In this document: positions 1-13,347 of the stretch, piece after piece
Position numbering within the stretch: position 1 is the first letter of the stretch
Layout of the letters: the number at the start of each line of letters is the position of its first letter
Source: Cherax quadricarinatus
Lineage: Eukaryota > Arthropoda > Malacostraca > Decapoda > Parastacidae
Reading direction: 5' to 3'
DNA: 64,000 bases
Assembly: GCF_038502225.1 (NCBI RefSeq)
Contig: NC_091341.1
Span: forward strand, 5,322,525 to 5,386,524
Position numbers and translations under genes: made by a program
Notes under the pieces: model-generated
What the model saw: the letters and a program-made list of their open reading frames with translations, nothing else
Told to the model about the DNA's origin: nothing
Databases searched by the model: none

Positions 1-191
1 ACCGCGGGTATGGTTTAGTTCCTAACAAGCAAGGGTTCGCCCCCCCCCTTAAGGGGGCATCAGTAATTTCCAGGGAGACGTGAGCAATAATTAGCAAGTT
101 CTGTTATATACTGTGTATTTGCGATTTTCTCCTTAAAAAGACCCTTTTGAATAGGTAAAAATAAAGAAGTTAAGAACGAAAACCTGTTCCT

Positions 192-2613
192 CGGTTTTGT
201 TAGTTAGAGAGGACGTGTTTCAGTTTTGTTAGAGAGGACGTGTTTCAGTTAGGTTAGAGAGGATGTGTTTCAGTTTTGTTAGTTAGAGAGGACGTGTCTC
301 AGTTTTGTTAGTTAGAGAAGACGTGTTTCAGTTTTGTTAGTTAGAGAGGACGTGTTTCAGTTTTGTTAGTTAGAGAGGACGTGTTTCAGTTTTGTTAGTT
401 AGAGAGGACGTGTCTCAGTTTTGTTAGTTAGAGAGGACGTGTTTCAGTTTTGTTAGTTAGAGAGGACGTGTTTCAGTTTTGTTAGTTAGAGAGGACGTGT
501 CTCAGTTTTGTTAGTTAGAGAGGACGTGTTTCAGTTTTTTAGTTAGAGAGGACGTGTCTCAGTTTTGTTAGTTAGAGAGGACGTGTCTCAGTTTTGTTAG
601 TTAGAGAGGACGTGTCTCAGTTTTGTTAGTTAGAGAGGACGTGTCTCAGTTTTGTTAGTTAGAGAGGACGTGTCTCAGTTTTGTTAGTTAGAGAGGACGT
701 GTTTCAGTTTTGTTAGTTAGAAAGGACGTGTTTCAGTTTTGTTAGTTAGAGAGGACGTGTTTCAGTTTTGTTAGTTAGAGAGGACGTGTTTCAGTTTTGT
801 TAGTTAGAGAGGACGTGTCTCAGTTTTGTTAGTTAGAGAGGACGTGTTTCAGTTTTGTTAGTTAGAGAGGACGTGTTTCAGTTTTGTTAGTTAGAGAGGA
901 CGTGTTTCAGTTTTGTTAGTTAGAGAGGACGTGTTTCAGTTTTGTTAGTTAGAGAGGACGTGTCTCAGTTTTGTTAGTTAGAGAGGACGTGTTTCAGTTT
1001 TGTTAGTTAGAGAGGACGTGTCTCAGTTTTGTTAGTTAGAGAGGACGTGTTTCAGTTTTGTTAGTTAGAGAGGACGTGTCTCAGTTTTGTTAGAGAGGAC
1101 GTGTCTCATTTTTGTTAGTTAGAGAGGACGTGTCTCAATTTTGTTAGAGAGGATGTGTCTCAGTTTTGTTAGTTAGAGAGGACGTGTCTCAATTTTGTTA
1201 GAGAGGATGTGTCTCAGTTTTGTTAGTTAGAGAGGACGTGTCTCAGTTTTGTTAGTTAGAGAGGACGTGTTTCAGTTTTGTTAGTTAGAGAGGACGTGTT
1301 TCAGTTTTGTTAGTTAGAGAGGACGTGTTTCAGTTTTGTTAGTTAGAGAGGACGTGTCTCAGTTTTGTTAGTTAGAGAGGACGTGTCTCAGTTTTGTTAG
1401 TTAGAGAGGACGTGTCTCAGTTTTGTTAGTTAGAGAGGACGTGTCTCAGTTTTGTTAGTTAGAGAGGATGTGTCTCAGTTTTGTTAGTTAGAGAGGACGT
1501 GTCTCAGTTTTGTTAGTTAGAGAGGACGTGTCTCAGTTTTGTTAGTTAGAGAGGACGTGTTTCAGTTTTGTTAGTTAGAAAGGACGTGTTTCAGTTTTGT
1601 TAGTTAGAGAGGATGTGTCTCAGTTTTGTTAGTTAGAGAGGACGTGTTTCAGTTTTGTTAGTTAGAGAGGACGTGTCTCAGTTTTGTTAGTTAGAGAGGA
1701 CGTGTTTCAGTTTTGTTAGTTAGAAAGGACGTGTTTCAGTTTTGTTAGTTAGAGAGGATGTGTCTCAGTTTTGTTAGTTAGAGAGGACGTGTTTCAGTTT
1801 TGTTAGTTAGAGAGGACGTGTCTCAGTTTTGTTAGTTAGAGAGGACGTGTTTCAGTTTTGTTAGTTAGAGAGGACGTGTTTCAGTTTTGTTAGTTAGAAA
1901 GGACGTGTTTCAGTTTTGTTAGTTAGAAAGGACGTGTTTCAGTTTTGTTAGTTAGAGAGGATGTGTCTCAGTTTTGTTAGTTAGAGAGGACGTGTTTCAG
2001 TTTTGTTAGTTAGAGAGGACGTGTTTCAGTTTTGTTAGTTAGAAAGGACGTGTTTCAGTTTTGTTAGTTAGAGAGGATGTGTCTCAGTTTTGTTAGTTAG
2101 AGAGGATGTGTCTCAGTTTTGTTAGTTAGAGAGGACGTGTTTCAGTTTTGTTAGTTAGAAAGGACGTGTTTCAGTTTTGTTAGTTAGAGAGGATGTGTCT
2201 CAGTTTTGTTAGTTAGAGAGGACGTGTTTCAGTTTTGTTAGTTAGAGAGGACGTGTTTCAGTTTTGTTAGTTAGAGAGGATGTGTTTCAGTTTTGTTAGT
2301 TAGAGAGGACGTGTTTCAGTTTTGTTAGTTAGAGAGGACGTGTTTCAGTTTTGTTAGTTAGAGAGGATGTGTTTCAGTTTTGTTAGTTAGAGAGGACGTG
2401 TTTCAGTTTTGTTAGTTAGAGAGGACGTGTTTCAGTTTTGTTAGTTAGAGAGGACGTGTTTCAGTTTTGTTAGTTAGAGAGGACGTGTCTCAGTTTTGTT
2501 AGTTAGAAAGGACGTGTCTCAGTTTTGTTAGTTAGAGAGGATGTGTCTCAGTTTTGTTAGTTAGAGAGGACGTGTCTCAGTTTTGTTAGTTAGAAAGGAC
2601 ATGTCTCAGTTTT
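192..2613. repeat. Minisatellite M1, 29-bp unit, about 83 copies
   Basis: A head-to-tail array of a 29-bp unit containing GTTAGTTAGAGAGGACGTGT followed by a T or C, then TCAGTTTT. The first copies lack a GTTA step (25 bp) and the last is an ACATGTC variant. Three sites vary between units: TTTCA or CTCA, GAGAGG or GAAAGG, and GACGTG or GATGTG. These variants recur in blocks, so the array also has a higher-order structure. No long open frame runs through it because 29 is not a multiple of three and TTAG recurs. The 191 bases before it show nothing recognisable. Confidence 0.97.
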
Positions 2614-3523
2614 ACCTTTAAGAATTTTGTATGAAAGAATTTAGGGGTAGTGGAGATGAGGACCATTAAAGAAAAATAAACACAAATGCAGTATTATACT
2701 ACCCATTATTGACAACGTTTCGCCCACACAATATTTTTCTTCCTCTTTTCTTTCTTCCCTTACTATTCCTTCTTAATTTAAAGTCATTCCTGGAAAAACC
2801 TCAAAAAATATACATGAAATTTACCATTCTGTTCTATGGAAATATTATGAATATTTATTAGGGCAAAACGAAGGAAAAAAACTAATCTGGTACAAGAACA
2901 CTAATGTGATACAAAATAACATAGATGTTTATTGAAATGAAGTTATTTGACGAACGTTTGAAGTGAGAATAAACTTTTAAAGAAGTGGAAAGAAATGAAG
3001 ATGGAGGAAGAGAATTCAAAGAGGAAATAGATGTAGTAAAGGAAGATTGAGATCAATAGAAGGGGAGAGGAAGTGGAATTGTCCAGGAAGTGTTTCAGAG
3101 GACAAGAGGGTGAGAGGAATGGAGAGGGAAAGAGGAGAATAATTTGCTGGTACATTGTAAGATGTTGTAGGGGGGGGGGTGAGGAGCTTACTGAGTGAGC
3201 ATTGAGGTGGTGGTGAGCAGAAGCTTACCGAGTGAGCTTTGAGGGCAGAGATGGTTAATGAAGTCTTTGACGAAGAGGCGAGTGTTGAAGATGAGAGAAA
3301 GGATGATAACAGGGAGTTGGTGAAGACGAGAATTAGTGGGAGGAGAGAGGGAGGGAAGGAACAGGTGACAGAGGGAAGAAGGAAAAGGAGGGAATAAGAG
3401 AAATAATAATGAAAGAAAAATGGAAAAGAGGAATGAGAATATGAGAAGCTTGGGAAGGCGGAGAGGTAATCTTCTTTCAATATGGAACTTAAGATGCGGG
3501 AGTCATAATCTACCTGATTACTG

Positions 3524-3526
<3 letters not shown>
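2614..3526. other. Non-coding stretch: AT-rich, then strongly purine-rich
   Basis: No gene is recognised. The first 300 bases are AT-rich and include the R3 core ACGTTTCGCC near 2716, so a short R3 relic is likely. From about 2930 to 3490 the plus strand is strikingly rich in A and G (GAGGAAGAG-like runs), including a G run near 3170 and two similar 26-bp stretches around GAGTGAGC at 3185-3245. The reading frames here are low-complexity and not protein-like. Confidence 0.7.

Positions 3527-3619
<93 letters not shown>
3527..3619. repeat. (TG)n microsatellite
   Basis: Uninterrupted TG dinucleotides. The tract directly abuts the 3' end of the antisense LINE-A copy that starts at 3620. Confidence 0.98.

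Positions 3620-5142
<1,523 letters not shown>

Positions 5143-5211
<69 letters not shown>
5143..5211. repeat. (TG)n microsatellite
   Basis: TG dinucleotides directly at the truncated 5' end of antisense LINE-A. Together with the tract at 3527-3619 it brackets that LINE copy. Confidence 0.98.
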
Positions 5212-5215
<4 letters not shown>

Positions 5216-5382
5216 TCAATACTGCGACTGACTGCGGGATCGATCCCGTGACATTTACCCAGCATCCTGGGACACTAGGTAAATTTCTCGACGCCTTAAT
5301 ACACTAGGTAAACTTCTCGACGCCTTAATACACTAGGTTACCATTCTACAATCATCAGGTACCCAGTAACACTGGGCATGTT
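5212..5382 (-). mobile_element. SINE S1 copy, tRNA-related, antisense
   Basis: The reverse complement aligns with 5497-5633, sharing CAGTGTTACTGGGTACCTG, an A-box-like CCTAGTGTATTAAGGCGTCG and a B-box-like GGGATCGATCCC before CAGTATTGAAT. The arrangement resembles the promoter half of a tRNA gene (the TGGCCTAGTGGATAAGGCGT type), as in tRNA-derived SINEs. This copy has an internal 29-bp tandem duplication around TTACCTAGTGTATTAAGGCG. There is no cloverleaf, so it is not a tRNA gene. Confidence 0.6.
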
Positions 5383-5496
5383 TCCTGTGGATGCATTAAT
5401 ATATGTACTGCTTGGGAAGACTGGTGTTCCAAACTGGAATAGAATAAAATCAGTCATGTAGTATCCACGACCACGAATGTGCTCGTATCACGATAC

Positions 5497-5633
5497 ATGC
5501 CCAGTGTTTACTGGGTACCTAATGTTTGTAGCATGGTGGCCTAGTGAATAAAGGTGTGGAGAAATTTATCCAGTACCCTGGAGGCTGGATAAATGTCACG
5601 GAATCGATCCCCAGTTAATCACAGTATTGAATT
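5497..5633 (+). mobile_element. SINE S1 copy, tRNA-related, sense
   Basis: Second copy of S1 in opposite orientation to 5212-5382 and 114 bp away from it. It shows TGGCCTAGTGAATAAAGGTG (A-box-like) and GGAATCGATCCC (B-box-like), followed by CACAGTATTGAATTC. It runs into a CA-rich tract, which may be its tail. Confidence 0.6.
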
Positions 5634-5634
5634 C

Positions 5635-5682
5635 GCACACAGACACAGACACACACAGACACAGACACACACACACACACAC
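5635..5682. repeat. Imperfect (CA)n/(CAGA)n tract
   Basis: CACACAGACACAGACACA pattern ending in a pure CA run. It follows directly on SINE S1. The following 275 bases show nothing recognisable. Confidence 0.9.
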
Positions 5683-5956
5683 GCAAGTAAACAGTGAGAT
5701 AAAGTAAGTCTTTATGAGAGTAAGACTCAGCTTGCTGAACATTAAGCCTCACGCAGATGTAACCGACGCACTTTCTTAAATTTGTTTCTACTAAGATCCT
5801 GAAATACTTAGCAAACACCCTCTCTCCGTCGCTGTGTGTTAATCTAAGAAGCAGCCTCTACAGCGCTATATGCTGAAATAAACCTCATAAGATATGAGAA
5901 TAGTACCGCTGTAGAGAAACAATAAGAGCTTTAGAATGCAATCTGATGTAAATAAT

Positions 5957-5958
<2 letters not shown>

Positions 5959-6027
<69 letters not shown>

Positions 6028-6066
6028 CAATAGCAGCAGCAGCAACAGCAGCAACAGCAGCAGTAG
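5959..6066. repeat. (CAG)n trinucleotide repeat
   Basis: About 20 pure CAG units, then a stretch mixed with CAA and TAG. Read as protein this gives poly-Ser/Gln/Ala or, on the other strand, poly-Leu or poly-Cys. No gene context supports translation. Confidence 0.97.
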
Positions 6067-6180
6067 AGGAGTAACGAAAGTGAGGTAATCACTGGTAACA
6101 CTAGGAAAACTGTAACAATAGCTAACAACAACGACATAATTAACTACAAAAAAAAGAAAACGAAAATACCCACTACCAAC

Positions 6181-7680
6181 AACAGCAGGCACTAAGAACA
6201 ATATCCAGGCACTGAGAACATCCCAGGCACTGGGAACATCTCAGGCACTGAAAACAACATCCCAGGCACTGAGAACATCCCAGGCACTAAGAACAATATC
6301 CCAGGAACTGAGACCATCCCAAGCATTGACAACAACATCCCAGGCACTAAGAACAACATCCCAGGCACTGAGAACTTCCCAGGCACTGAGAACAACATCC
6401 CAGGCTCTGAGAACAACATTCCAGGTACTGAGAACATCCCAGGCACTGAGAACAACATCCCAGGCACTGAGAAAAACATCCCAGGCACTGAGAAAAACAT
6501 CTCAGGCACTGAGAAAAACATCTCAGGCACTGAGAACAACATCCCCGGCACTGAGAAGATCTTAGGCACTGAGAACAACATCCCAGGCACTGAGAACAAC
6601 ATCCCAGGTACTGAGAACATCCCAGGCACTGAGAACAGCATCCCAGGCACTGAGAACAACATCCCAGGCACTGAAAACAACATCCCAAGCACTGAGAACA
6701 TCCCAGGCACTGAGAACAACATCCCAAGTACTGAGAACATCCCAGGCACTGAGAACATCTCAGGCACTGAAAACATCCCAGGCACTGAGAACAACATTCC
6801 AGGCACTGAGAACAGCGTCTCAGGCACCGAGAACAACATCTCAGGTGCTGAGAGCATCCCAGGCACTGAGAACATCCCAGGCGCTGAGAACAACATCCCA
6901 GGCACTGAGAACATCCCAGGCACTGATAACAACATCCCAGGCACTGAGAACAACATCCCAGGCACTGAGAACAGCATCCCAGGAATTGAGAACAACATCC
7001 CTGGCACTGAGAACAACATCCCAGGCACTGAGAACATCCCAGGCACTGATAACAATATCCCAGGCTCTGAGAACAACATCCCAGGCACTGAAAACAACAT
7101 CCCAGGCACTGAAAACAACATCCCAGGCACTGAGAACAACATTCCAGGCACTGAGAACATCTCAGGCACTGAGAACAACGTCCCAGGCACTGAGAACAAC
7201 ATCTCAGGCACTGAGAACAACATCCCAGGTACCGAGAACATCCCAAGCACTGAGAACATCCCAGGCACTGAGAACATCCCAGGCACTGAGAACAACATCC
7301 CAGGCACTGAGAACAGCGTCTCAGGCATCGTGAACAACATTCCAGGTACTGAGAGCATCCCAGGCACTGAGAACATCCCAGGCACTGAGAACAACATCCC
7401 AGACACTGAGAACATCCCAGGCACTGAGAACAACATCTTAGGCACTAAGAACATCCCAGGCACTGAGAACAACATCCCAGGCACTAAGGACATCCCAGGT
7501 ACTGAGAACAACATCCCAGGCACTGAGGACATCCCAGGCACTGAGAACAGCATCACAGGCACTGAGAACAACATCCCTGGTACTGAGGACATCCCAGGCA
7601 CTGAGAACATCCGAGGCATTGAGAACATCCGAGGCATTGAGAACATCCGAGGCACTGAAAACAGCATCCCAGGCACTGAA
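6181..7680. repeat. Minisatellite M2, 18/21-bp unit
   Basis: Tandem units built on CATCCCAGGCACTGAGAA, with or without an extra AAC, so units are 18 or 21 bp. Because both lengths are multiples of three, long open frames appear on both strands (reading as LFSVPGM or TSQALRT repeats). They have no start context, no non-repeat domain and are open in several frames at once, so I call no gene. Isolated substitutions are scattered evenly along the array. Confidence 0.96.
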
Positions 7681-8298
7681 AAACAGAGTACTATTCAGTC
7701 AATCAGTAGTACCCTCAATAATGCCCATGTACCAGAGTGGCTAAAGCAACACCTGAGTGTTATTGTACCAGAGTATTATAGCCCACACTGAGAACACAAC
7801 ACAAAGACAACACTACACAAAGAGAACACGAGCACGAAACAGAAACCATGACCCACATAGAAAACTAGGCCAGGAGGAAAATCGCAGTAATGAGAACAAA
7901 GAGAAGCCTTGCTAGAGATTTCCATTAATAACCTAATTTCTTCTATTTCCATTATTTATTTTGTTTTTCAATTATTTCCATTGTTTTCAGCTAAATATAT
8001 CATTTTATCATACTGTTGTGCGCTCTGGCTGGCCAATCATACACCAAGATCAATGCACTAAAATATGAACACAAGAACATACACACACATACATTATACA
8101 CACATACACATGATCACATCCACTTGTGCATGTGGATGTGATTATATGTGTCTATCGACAAGCGCCTCTGGCAACTAGTACCTAAATAACTAACTAGTGT
8201 AACTTTTCTAGCTAATCGGGAAATGAAATTTCGGCACGGACAGGATGTTTGTAGCCACTCAGAAGGCAGGGAGTTTTTGTAGATACAGCACACTTTGA

Positions 8299-8300
<2 letters not shown>
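7681..8300. other. Non-coding stretch, nothing recognised
   Basis: AT-rich, with a CACATACA-rich patch at 8080-8115 and a small hairpin (CCACTTGTGCATGTGG) near 8121. No coding or transposon signature is visible. Confidence 0.6.

Positions 8301-8380
<80 letters not shown>
8301..8380. repeat. (TA)n microsatellite
   Basis: Pure TA tract that directly touches the 3' end of the antisense LINE-B fragment beginning at 8381. Confidence 0.98.
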
Positions 8381-8385
<5 letters not shown>

Positions 8386-9640
8386 CATCGGCAGTCTCCT
8401 ACCAAGGAAGGGTGGCCCGAAAAAGAAAAACTTTCACCATCATTCACTCCATCCCTGTCTTGCCAGAGGTGTGCTAACAATGCAGTAATAAAACTGCAAC
8501 ATTAACACTCCTCCTTCAGAGTGCAGACACTGTACTTCCCATCTCCAGGACTCGAGTCCGGGCTGCTGGTTTCCCTGAATCCCTCAATAAATGTTACCTT
8601 GATCACACTCCAACAGCACATCAGGTCCTATAAACCATTTGCCTCCACTCACTCCTATCTAGCACGCTCACACATGCTTGCTGGAAGTCCAATCCCCTGT
8701 CACGCAAAACCTCCTTTACTCCCTCCCTCCAATTTTTCCTAACAGACCCCTACCCCGCATTCCCTTCACTACAGATTTTTACACTGTCAATGTCATTCTA
8801 TTTGGTTCCATCCTCTCTACATGTCCAAGCCACCTCAACAACCCCTCCTCAGCCCTATGGATAATAGTTTTGGTAATCCTGCACCTCCTTATAATTTCCA
8901 AACAACGAATTCTCTGCATTATATTCACACTAAACATTGCTTTACACCCATATAAGAGCATTGGTATAACTATACTCTCATACATTCCTCTCTTTGCTTC
9001 CATGGACAAAGTTCTTTGTCTCCACAGACTTATCCTAAATGCACCACTCACCTTTTTCCACTCATCACTTCTATGATTCATCTCATCTTTCATAGGCCAA
9101 TCTGCTGACACATCCACTCCTAAATATATGAATACATTCACCTCCTCTATGCTCTCTCTCCCTCCAATCTGATATCCAATCATTCGTTACCTATTTTTTT
9201 TTGTTATCCTCATCACCTTACTCTTTCTATATTCACTTTTAACTTCCTTCTTTTACATACCCTACCAAACTGATCCACCAACCTCTGCAACTTCTCTTCA
9301 GAATCTCCCAAGAGCACAGTGTCACCAGCAATGATCAACTGTGATAAATCCCACTTTGTGTTAGATACTTTTTCTTTTAACCCCACACCTCTTGCCAACA
9401 CCCGAGCATTCACTTCTCTTACAATCCCATATATAAATATATTGAACAACCATGGTGACATCACACATCCTTGTCTAAGGCCTACTTTTACTGGGAAATA
9501 ATCTCCCACTCTCCTACATACTCTAACCCGAGCCTCACTATCCTCGTAAAAACTCTTCACTGATTTCAATAACCTACTTCATATACCATACATTTACAAC
9601 ATCAGCCACAGTGCCCCCCTATCCACCCGGTCCGACGCCT
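8381..9640 (-). mobile_element. LINE-B (RTE-like) 3' fragment, antisense, degenerate
   Basis: Minus-strand sequence matches the LINE-B 3' region and the end of its reverse transcriptase. It carries the 3' terminus with GGCCACCCTTCC, then C-terminal protein similar to LLRWLGHVERMEPNR and YESIVIPMLLYGC, and upstream VKVGLRQGCVMSPWLFNIF. The catalytic box that reads FADDT in better copies reads IAGDT here, and several frames are broken. It is an old, inactive, 5'-truncated copy. The upstream end merges with unrelated sequence before the next TA tract. Confidence 0.9.
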
Positions 9641-9672
9641 TGTGTAGCGTACGACAAGGTGTATAGGGTAGC

Positions 9673-9676
9673 ATAT

Positions 9677-9745
<69 letters not shown>
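9673..9745. repeat. (TA)n microsatellite
   Basis: TA tract with an early ACATAC interruption, close to the truncated 5' side of the LINE-B fragment. Confidence 0.97.
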
Positions 9746-9747
<2 letters not shown>

Positions 9748-9849
9748 AAACTAGCGAGGATGCACCTAAAAATATTACTTATGTTCTAAGGTTTAATAGA
9801 CTCCATTAAGTGTAATACCCCTTCTCTGTTAGAGTTAAAACTCTCTTAG

Positions 9850-10390
9850 AATATCCACGAAGTCCCAATAGTAATCAGGTAGGTATTAGAACTTCCACGA
9901 GGTCCTAACAGTAACCTAATAGGGATAAAAATTTCCACATGGTCCCACAAGGAAAACTGGTAGGTATTTAGTTTTTACAAGGTCCCAACAGGTAACTAGG
10001 TTGCTATTAAAAAATCCACAGAGTCCCAGAAAATAATGCAGTAGGTCCCAACATGCAATCTGTTAAGTAGATTGAGTCCCAACTCGTAACCCAGTAGAAT
10101 AGGATAGGTTCCAACACTTAAATTTAAAGGCATAATGATTTCCACGAGTTCCTTTCCTGCCGGGCTAGGTTCCAATAGGGTACCCAGTAGGTCCCAAAAG
10201 GTAACGTTGTACCTCCAAACAGGTAACCCAGAACGTCCCCATAGGCCACCCAGTAAGTTAAAGTCCCAATAGGTAAACTCGTAAGAGTAAAGACTTTCAC
10301 GAGGTCCCAATAGGTAACCAGGCAAGTTAAGTACCAAAAGATAACCTGGGTGGGGGTCCAAACAAGTAATCAAGTAGGTATAAAAGTTGT
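9850..10390. repeat. Degenerate ancient tandem repeat M3
   Basis: Repeated but diverged phrases built on GGTCCCAATAGGTAAC and AATTTCCACGAGGTCCCA recur about every 20-50 bp. Spacing and sequence have drifted, so unit length is not fixed. The single long minus-strand frame across it is an artefact of the repeats. Confidence 0.8.
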
Positions 10391-11394
<1,004 letters not shown>

Positions 11395-11398
<4 letters not shown>

Positions 11399-11414
11399 CA
11401 CACACACACACACT

Positions 11415-11503
<89 letters not shown>
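11395..11503. repeat. Compound (CA)n(TA)n microsatellite
   Basis: A CA run (to about 11424) passes directly into a pure TA run. It lies between the truncated LINE-B end and the R1 inverted-repeat element. Confidence 0.97.
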
Positions 11504-11506
<3 letters not shown>

Positions 11507-11671
11507 ATAAGATAACAGTAAACAGGTGATTTCAGAATATGCAAACACCCACACTGAAAGAATAGAGAAATTCCAAGCGCTGTCGTGACTCCTCCCATTA
11601 TCAAGTTCCTAGATACTGTGAGTAGTCACGAAAGCGCTTGGAATTTCTCTATTCTTTCAGAGTGGTTGTTT

Positions 11672-11674
<3 letters not shown>
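11504..11674. mobile_element. R1 inverted-repeat element between TA tracts
   Basis: Imperfect inverted repeat: the left arm from 11541 (GCAAACACCCACACTGAAAG, then AATTCCAAGCGCT) pairs with the right arm at about 11617-11674 (AGCGCTTGGAATTTCTC, ending TTTTGCA). Related sequence, not always inverted, recurs at 29903 and 47572. There is no coding capacity. TA tracts touch both ends. The family is not one I can name; it behaves like a foldback or MITE-type repeat. Confidence 0.7.

Positions 11675-11754
<80 letters not shown>
11675..11754. repeat. (TA)n microsatellite
   Basis: Pure TA tract between R1 and the terminal sequence of a mariner relic (CACGAGGTGCT). Confidence 0.98.
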
Positions 11755-11758
<4 letters not shown>

Positions 11759-12535
11759 AGGTGCTAAGAATTCCTTAGCAGCAGTGAAAAAATAATATAT
11801 TCTTACCTAACCACCTAGTTGAAGTTGTCTCCCTCGAAGCACTCTCCTCGGGAGGCTATACACTGATCCCAACACCTCTGCCACTTCTCAAAAGATTTCT
11901 GAAACTCTTCTTTCGTAACAGCGTCCAGCACAGCCTGCGATTCTAGTCGAATCTCCTCCACATCTTTAAAACGCCGCTACTTGAGTACCATTTTTATTTT
12001 GGGAAGAGAAAAGTCACAGGTAGCTAGATCTGGGAAGTAGAGAGTGTGGGGAACGACCGTCATGTTGTGGAAAGCAATACTTATGTACAGTTCAGGGTTG
12101 GATTTGAGAAAGATCTGGCAACATCAAGTTACAGCTGTCTCCAGAATGGGTAATATCTTGTAGATTAGCAATTAGGCCAAATAACGAGGGCTTTCTGGTC
12201 TTGTGTCAGCAAGCGGGGTACAAATTTCGTAGCCACTAGCCTCATGTTCACATTTTCAGTCAGTTCTAGCAGTGTTCTGGATGCTCTAACGATTATCTTC
12301 CTGAACAGCCGTCCTCACTTATTCAATGTTGGCGCTTGTTTTTCGAGGTTCATGGACGACCAGAGTGTTCACCATCCTCCGCTGACATTCGTCATGCTTT
12401 GAATCGATTAAAACATTCAAGGCACTGTGTCTGACCCATTGCTTCTTCGCTAAATGCTTAGTGAAGTATTTTGTGAATTTCACTAGTCGTTTTACCAAGT
12501 TTGAAACAGAATTTTGTACATAAAGGTAAAATTAT
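11755..12535 (-). pseudogene. Decayed mariner-like transposase, antisense
   Basis: On the minus strand, pieces of a mariner transposase can be read in shifting frames: an N-terminal helix-turn-helix part (FCFKLGKTTSEIHK), then DGEHSGRPSM, then VATKFVPRLL, and near the C-terminus a stretch like YFPDLATCDFSLFPKIK (the third catalytic-aspartate region of mariners), KEEFQKSFEKWQRCWDQC and ECFEGDNF. The central part holding the first two catalytic aspartates is mostly missing. The left edge, CGAGGTGCT next to TA, resembles the mariner terminal inverted repeat. Stops and frameshifts make it inactive. Mariner transposases cut and paste the element at TA targets. Confidence 0.8.
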
Positions 12536-12590
12536 TACTAGACCTTCCGCACACCTTCCAGTGCCTCTTCAGTAAGTGTGCGAACTGAAA

Positions 12591-13026
12591 GTGGTAAGCA
12601 GAGGGTATGATCAAAATGGTATAATATACCGACAAATTAATTAGCAAGACACACGTGAAACAGTTGTGTATCTTTATTGAGGAAACGTTTCGCCACACAG
12701 TGGCTTCATCAGTCCATACAAAGGAGAATCTTGAAGAACAGGAGGAGAATGAGGTAATCAGTCCCTCAACCTTGAGTCGATGTGGTCAGTCCATCAATCT
12801 TGAATAGAAGATTGATGGACTGACCACATCGACTCAAGGTTGAGGGACTGATTACCTCATTCTCCTCCTGTTCTTCAAGATTCTCCTTTGTATGGACTGA
12901 TGAAGCCACTGTGTGGCGAAACGTTTCGCCTACACAGTAGGTTACATCAGTCAAATATAGAGGAGAATTTATTGTAAACAGCAGGAATAGTAGAGAGGAG
13001 ATTATAAAGGCTATTGGATTTTTTAT
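12591..13026. mobile_element. R3 element copies, with a perfect 120-bp inverted repeat
   Basis: R3 begins with GTAAGCAGAGGGTATGATCA and contains ATCTTTATTG followed by the core ACGTTTCGCC and CTTCATCAGTCCA. Positions 12682-12801 and 12808-12927 are exact reverse complements (120 bp each) around the 6-nt loop GAATAG. A second, diverged R3 core follows from 12920 (CGCCTACACAGTAGGTTACA). No coding frame is credible. The repeat class is unknown to me. Confidence 0.85.
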
Positions 13027-13170
13027 GGGTCGTATTAAAGCATTTTGGCATAATTTAAACATTAGAGGATCGTGTATGCGTATACGTATATGGATGCAGA
13101 AGTTAACGAAATGAACTACGTCTAGACGTGTCGCACTGCATCCAGTGACACGTCAGGAGCTATGCAAAAT

Positions 13171-13347
13171 GCAATAGGTAAGCAGAAGGTATGATCAAAA
13201 TGGTATAAATTACCTACAAGTTAATGATATAAACACATGTGGATCTTTATTGTTGTAACGTTTCGCCTACATGGTAGACTTCATCAGTCATATACGGAGG
13301 AAAATGTAGACAGCAGTAGTAGTGGGGAGGTAAAGATGTAATCAGTC
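13171..13347 (+). mobile_element. R3 element copy leading into minisatellite M4
   Basis: Starts GTAAGCAGAAGGTATGATCA, contains ACGTTTCGCCTACATGG and CTTCATCAGTC, and ends with GTAATCAGTCCATCAACC. In the 12591 copy the same point reads GTAATCAGTCCCTCAACC and continues TTGAG. Here the sequence enters the tandem array instead, so the array starts inside R3. Confidence 0.85.

Noticed and set aside
6192..7676. Open frame reading MLFSVPGM repeats as a membrane or silk-like protein
   Set aside because: Units of 18 and 21 bp keep any frame open by arithmetic, and the opposite strand is open too.
13027..13075. Short mariner fragment (CGTATTAAAGCATTTTGG resembles 49133)
   Set aside because: The similarity spans only about 40 AT-rich bases, with no further transposase sequence on either side.
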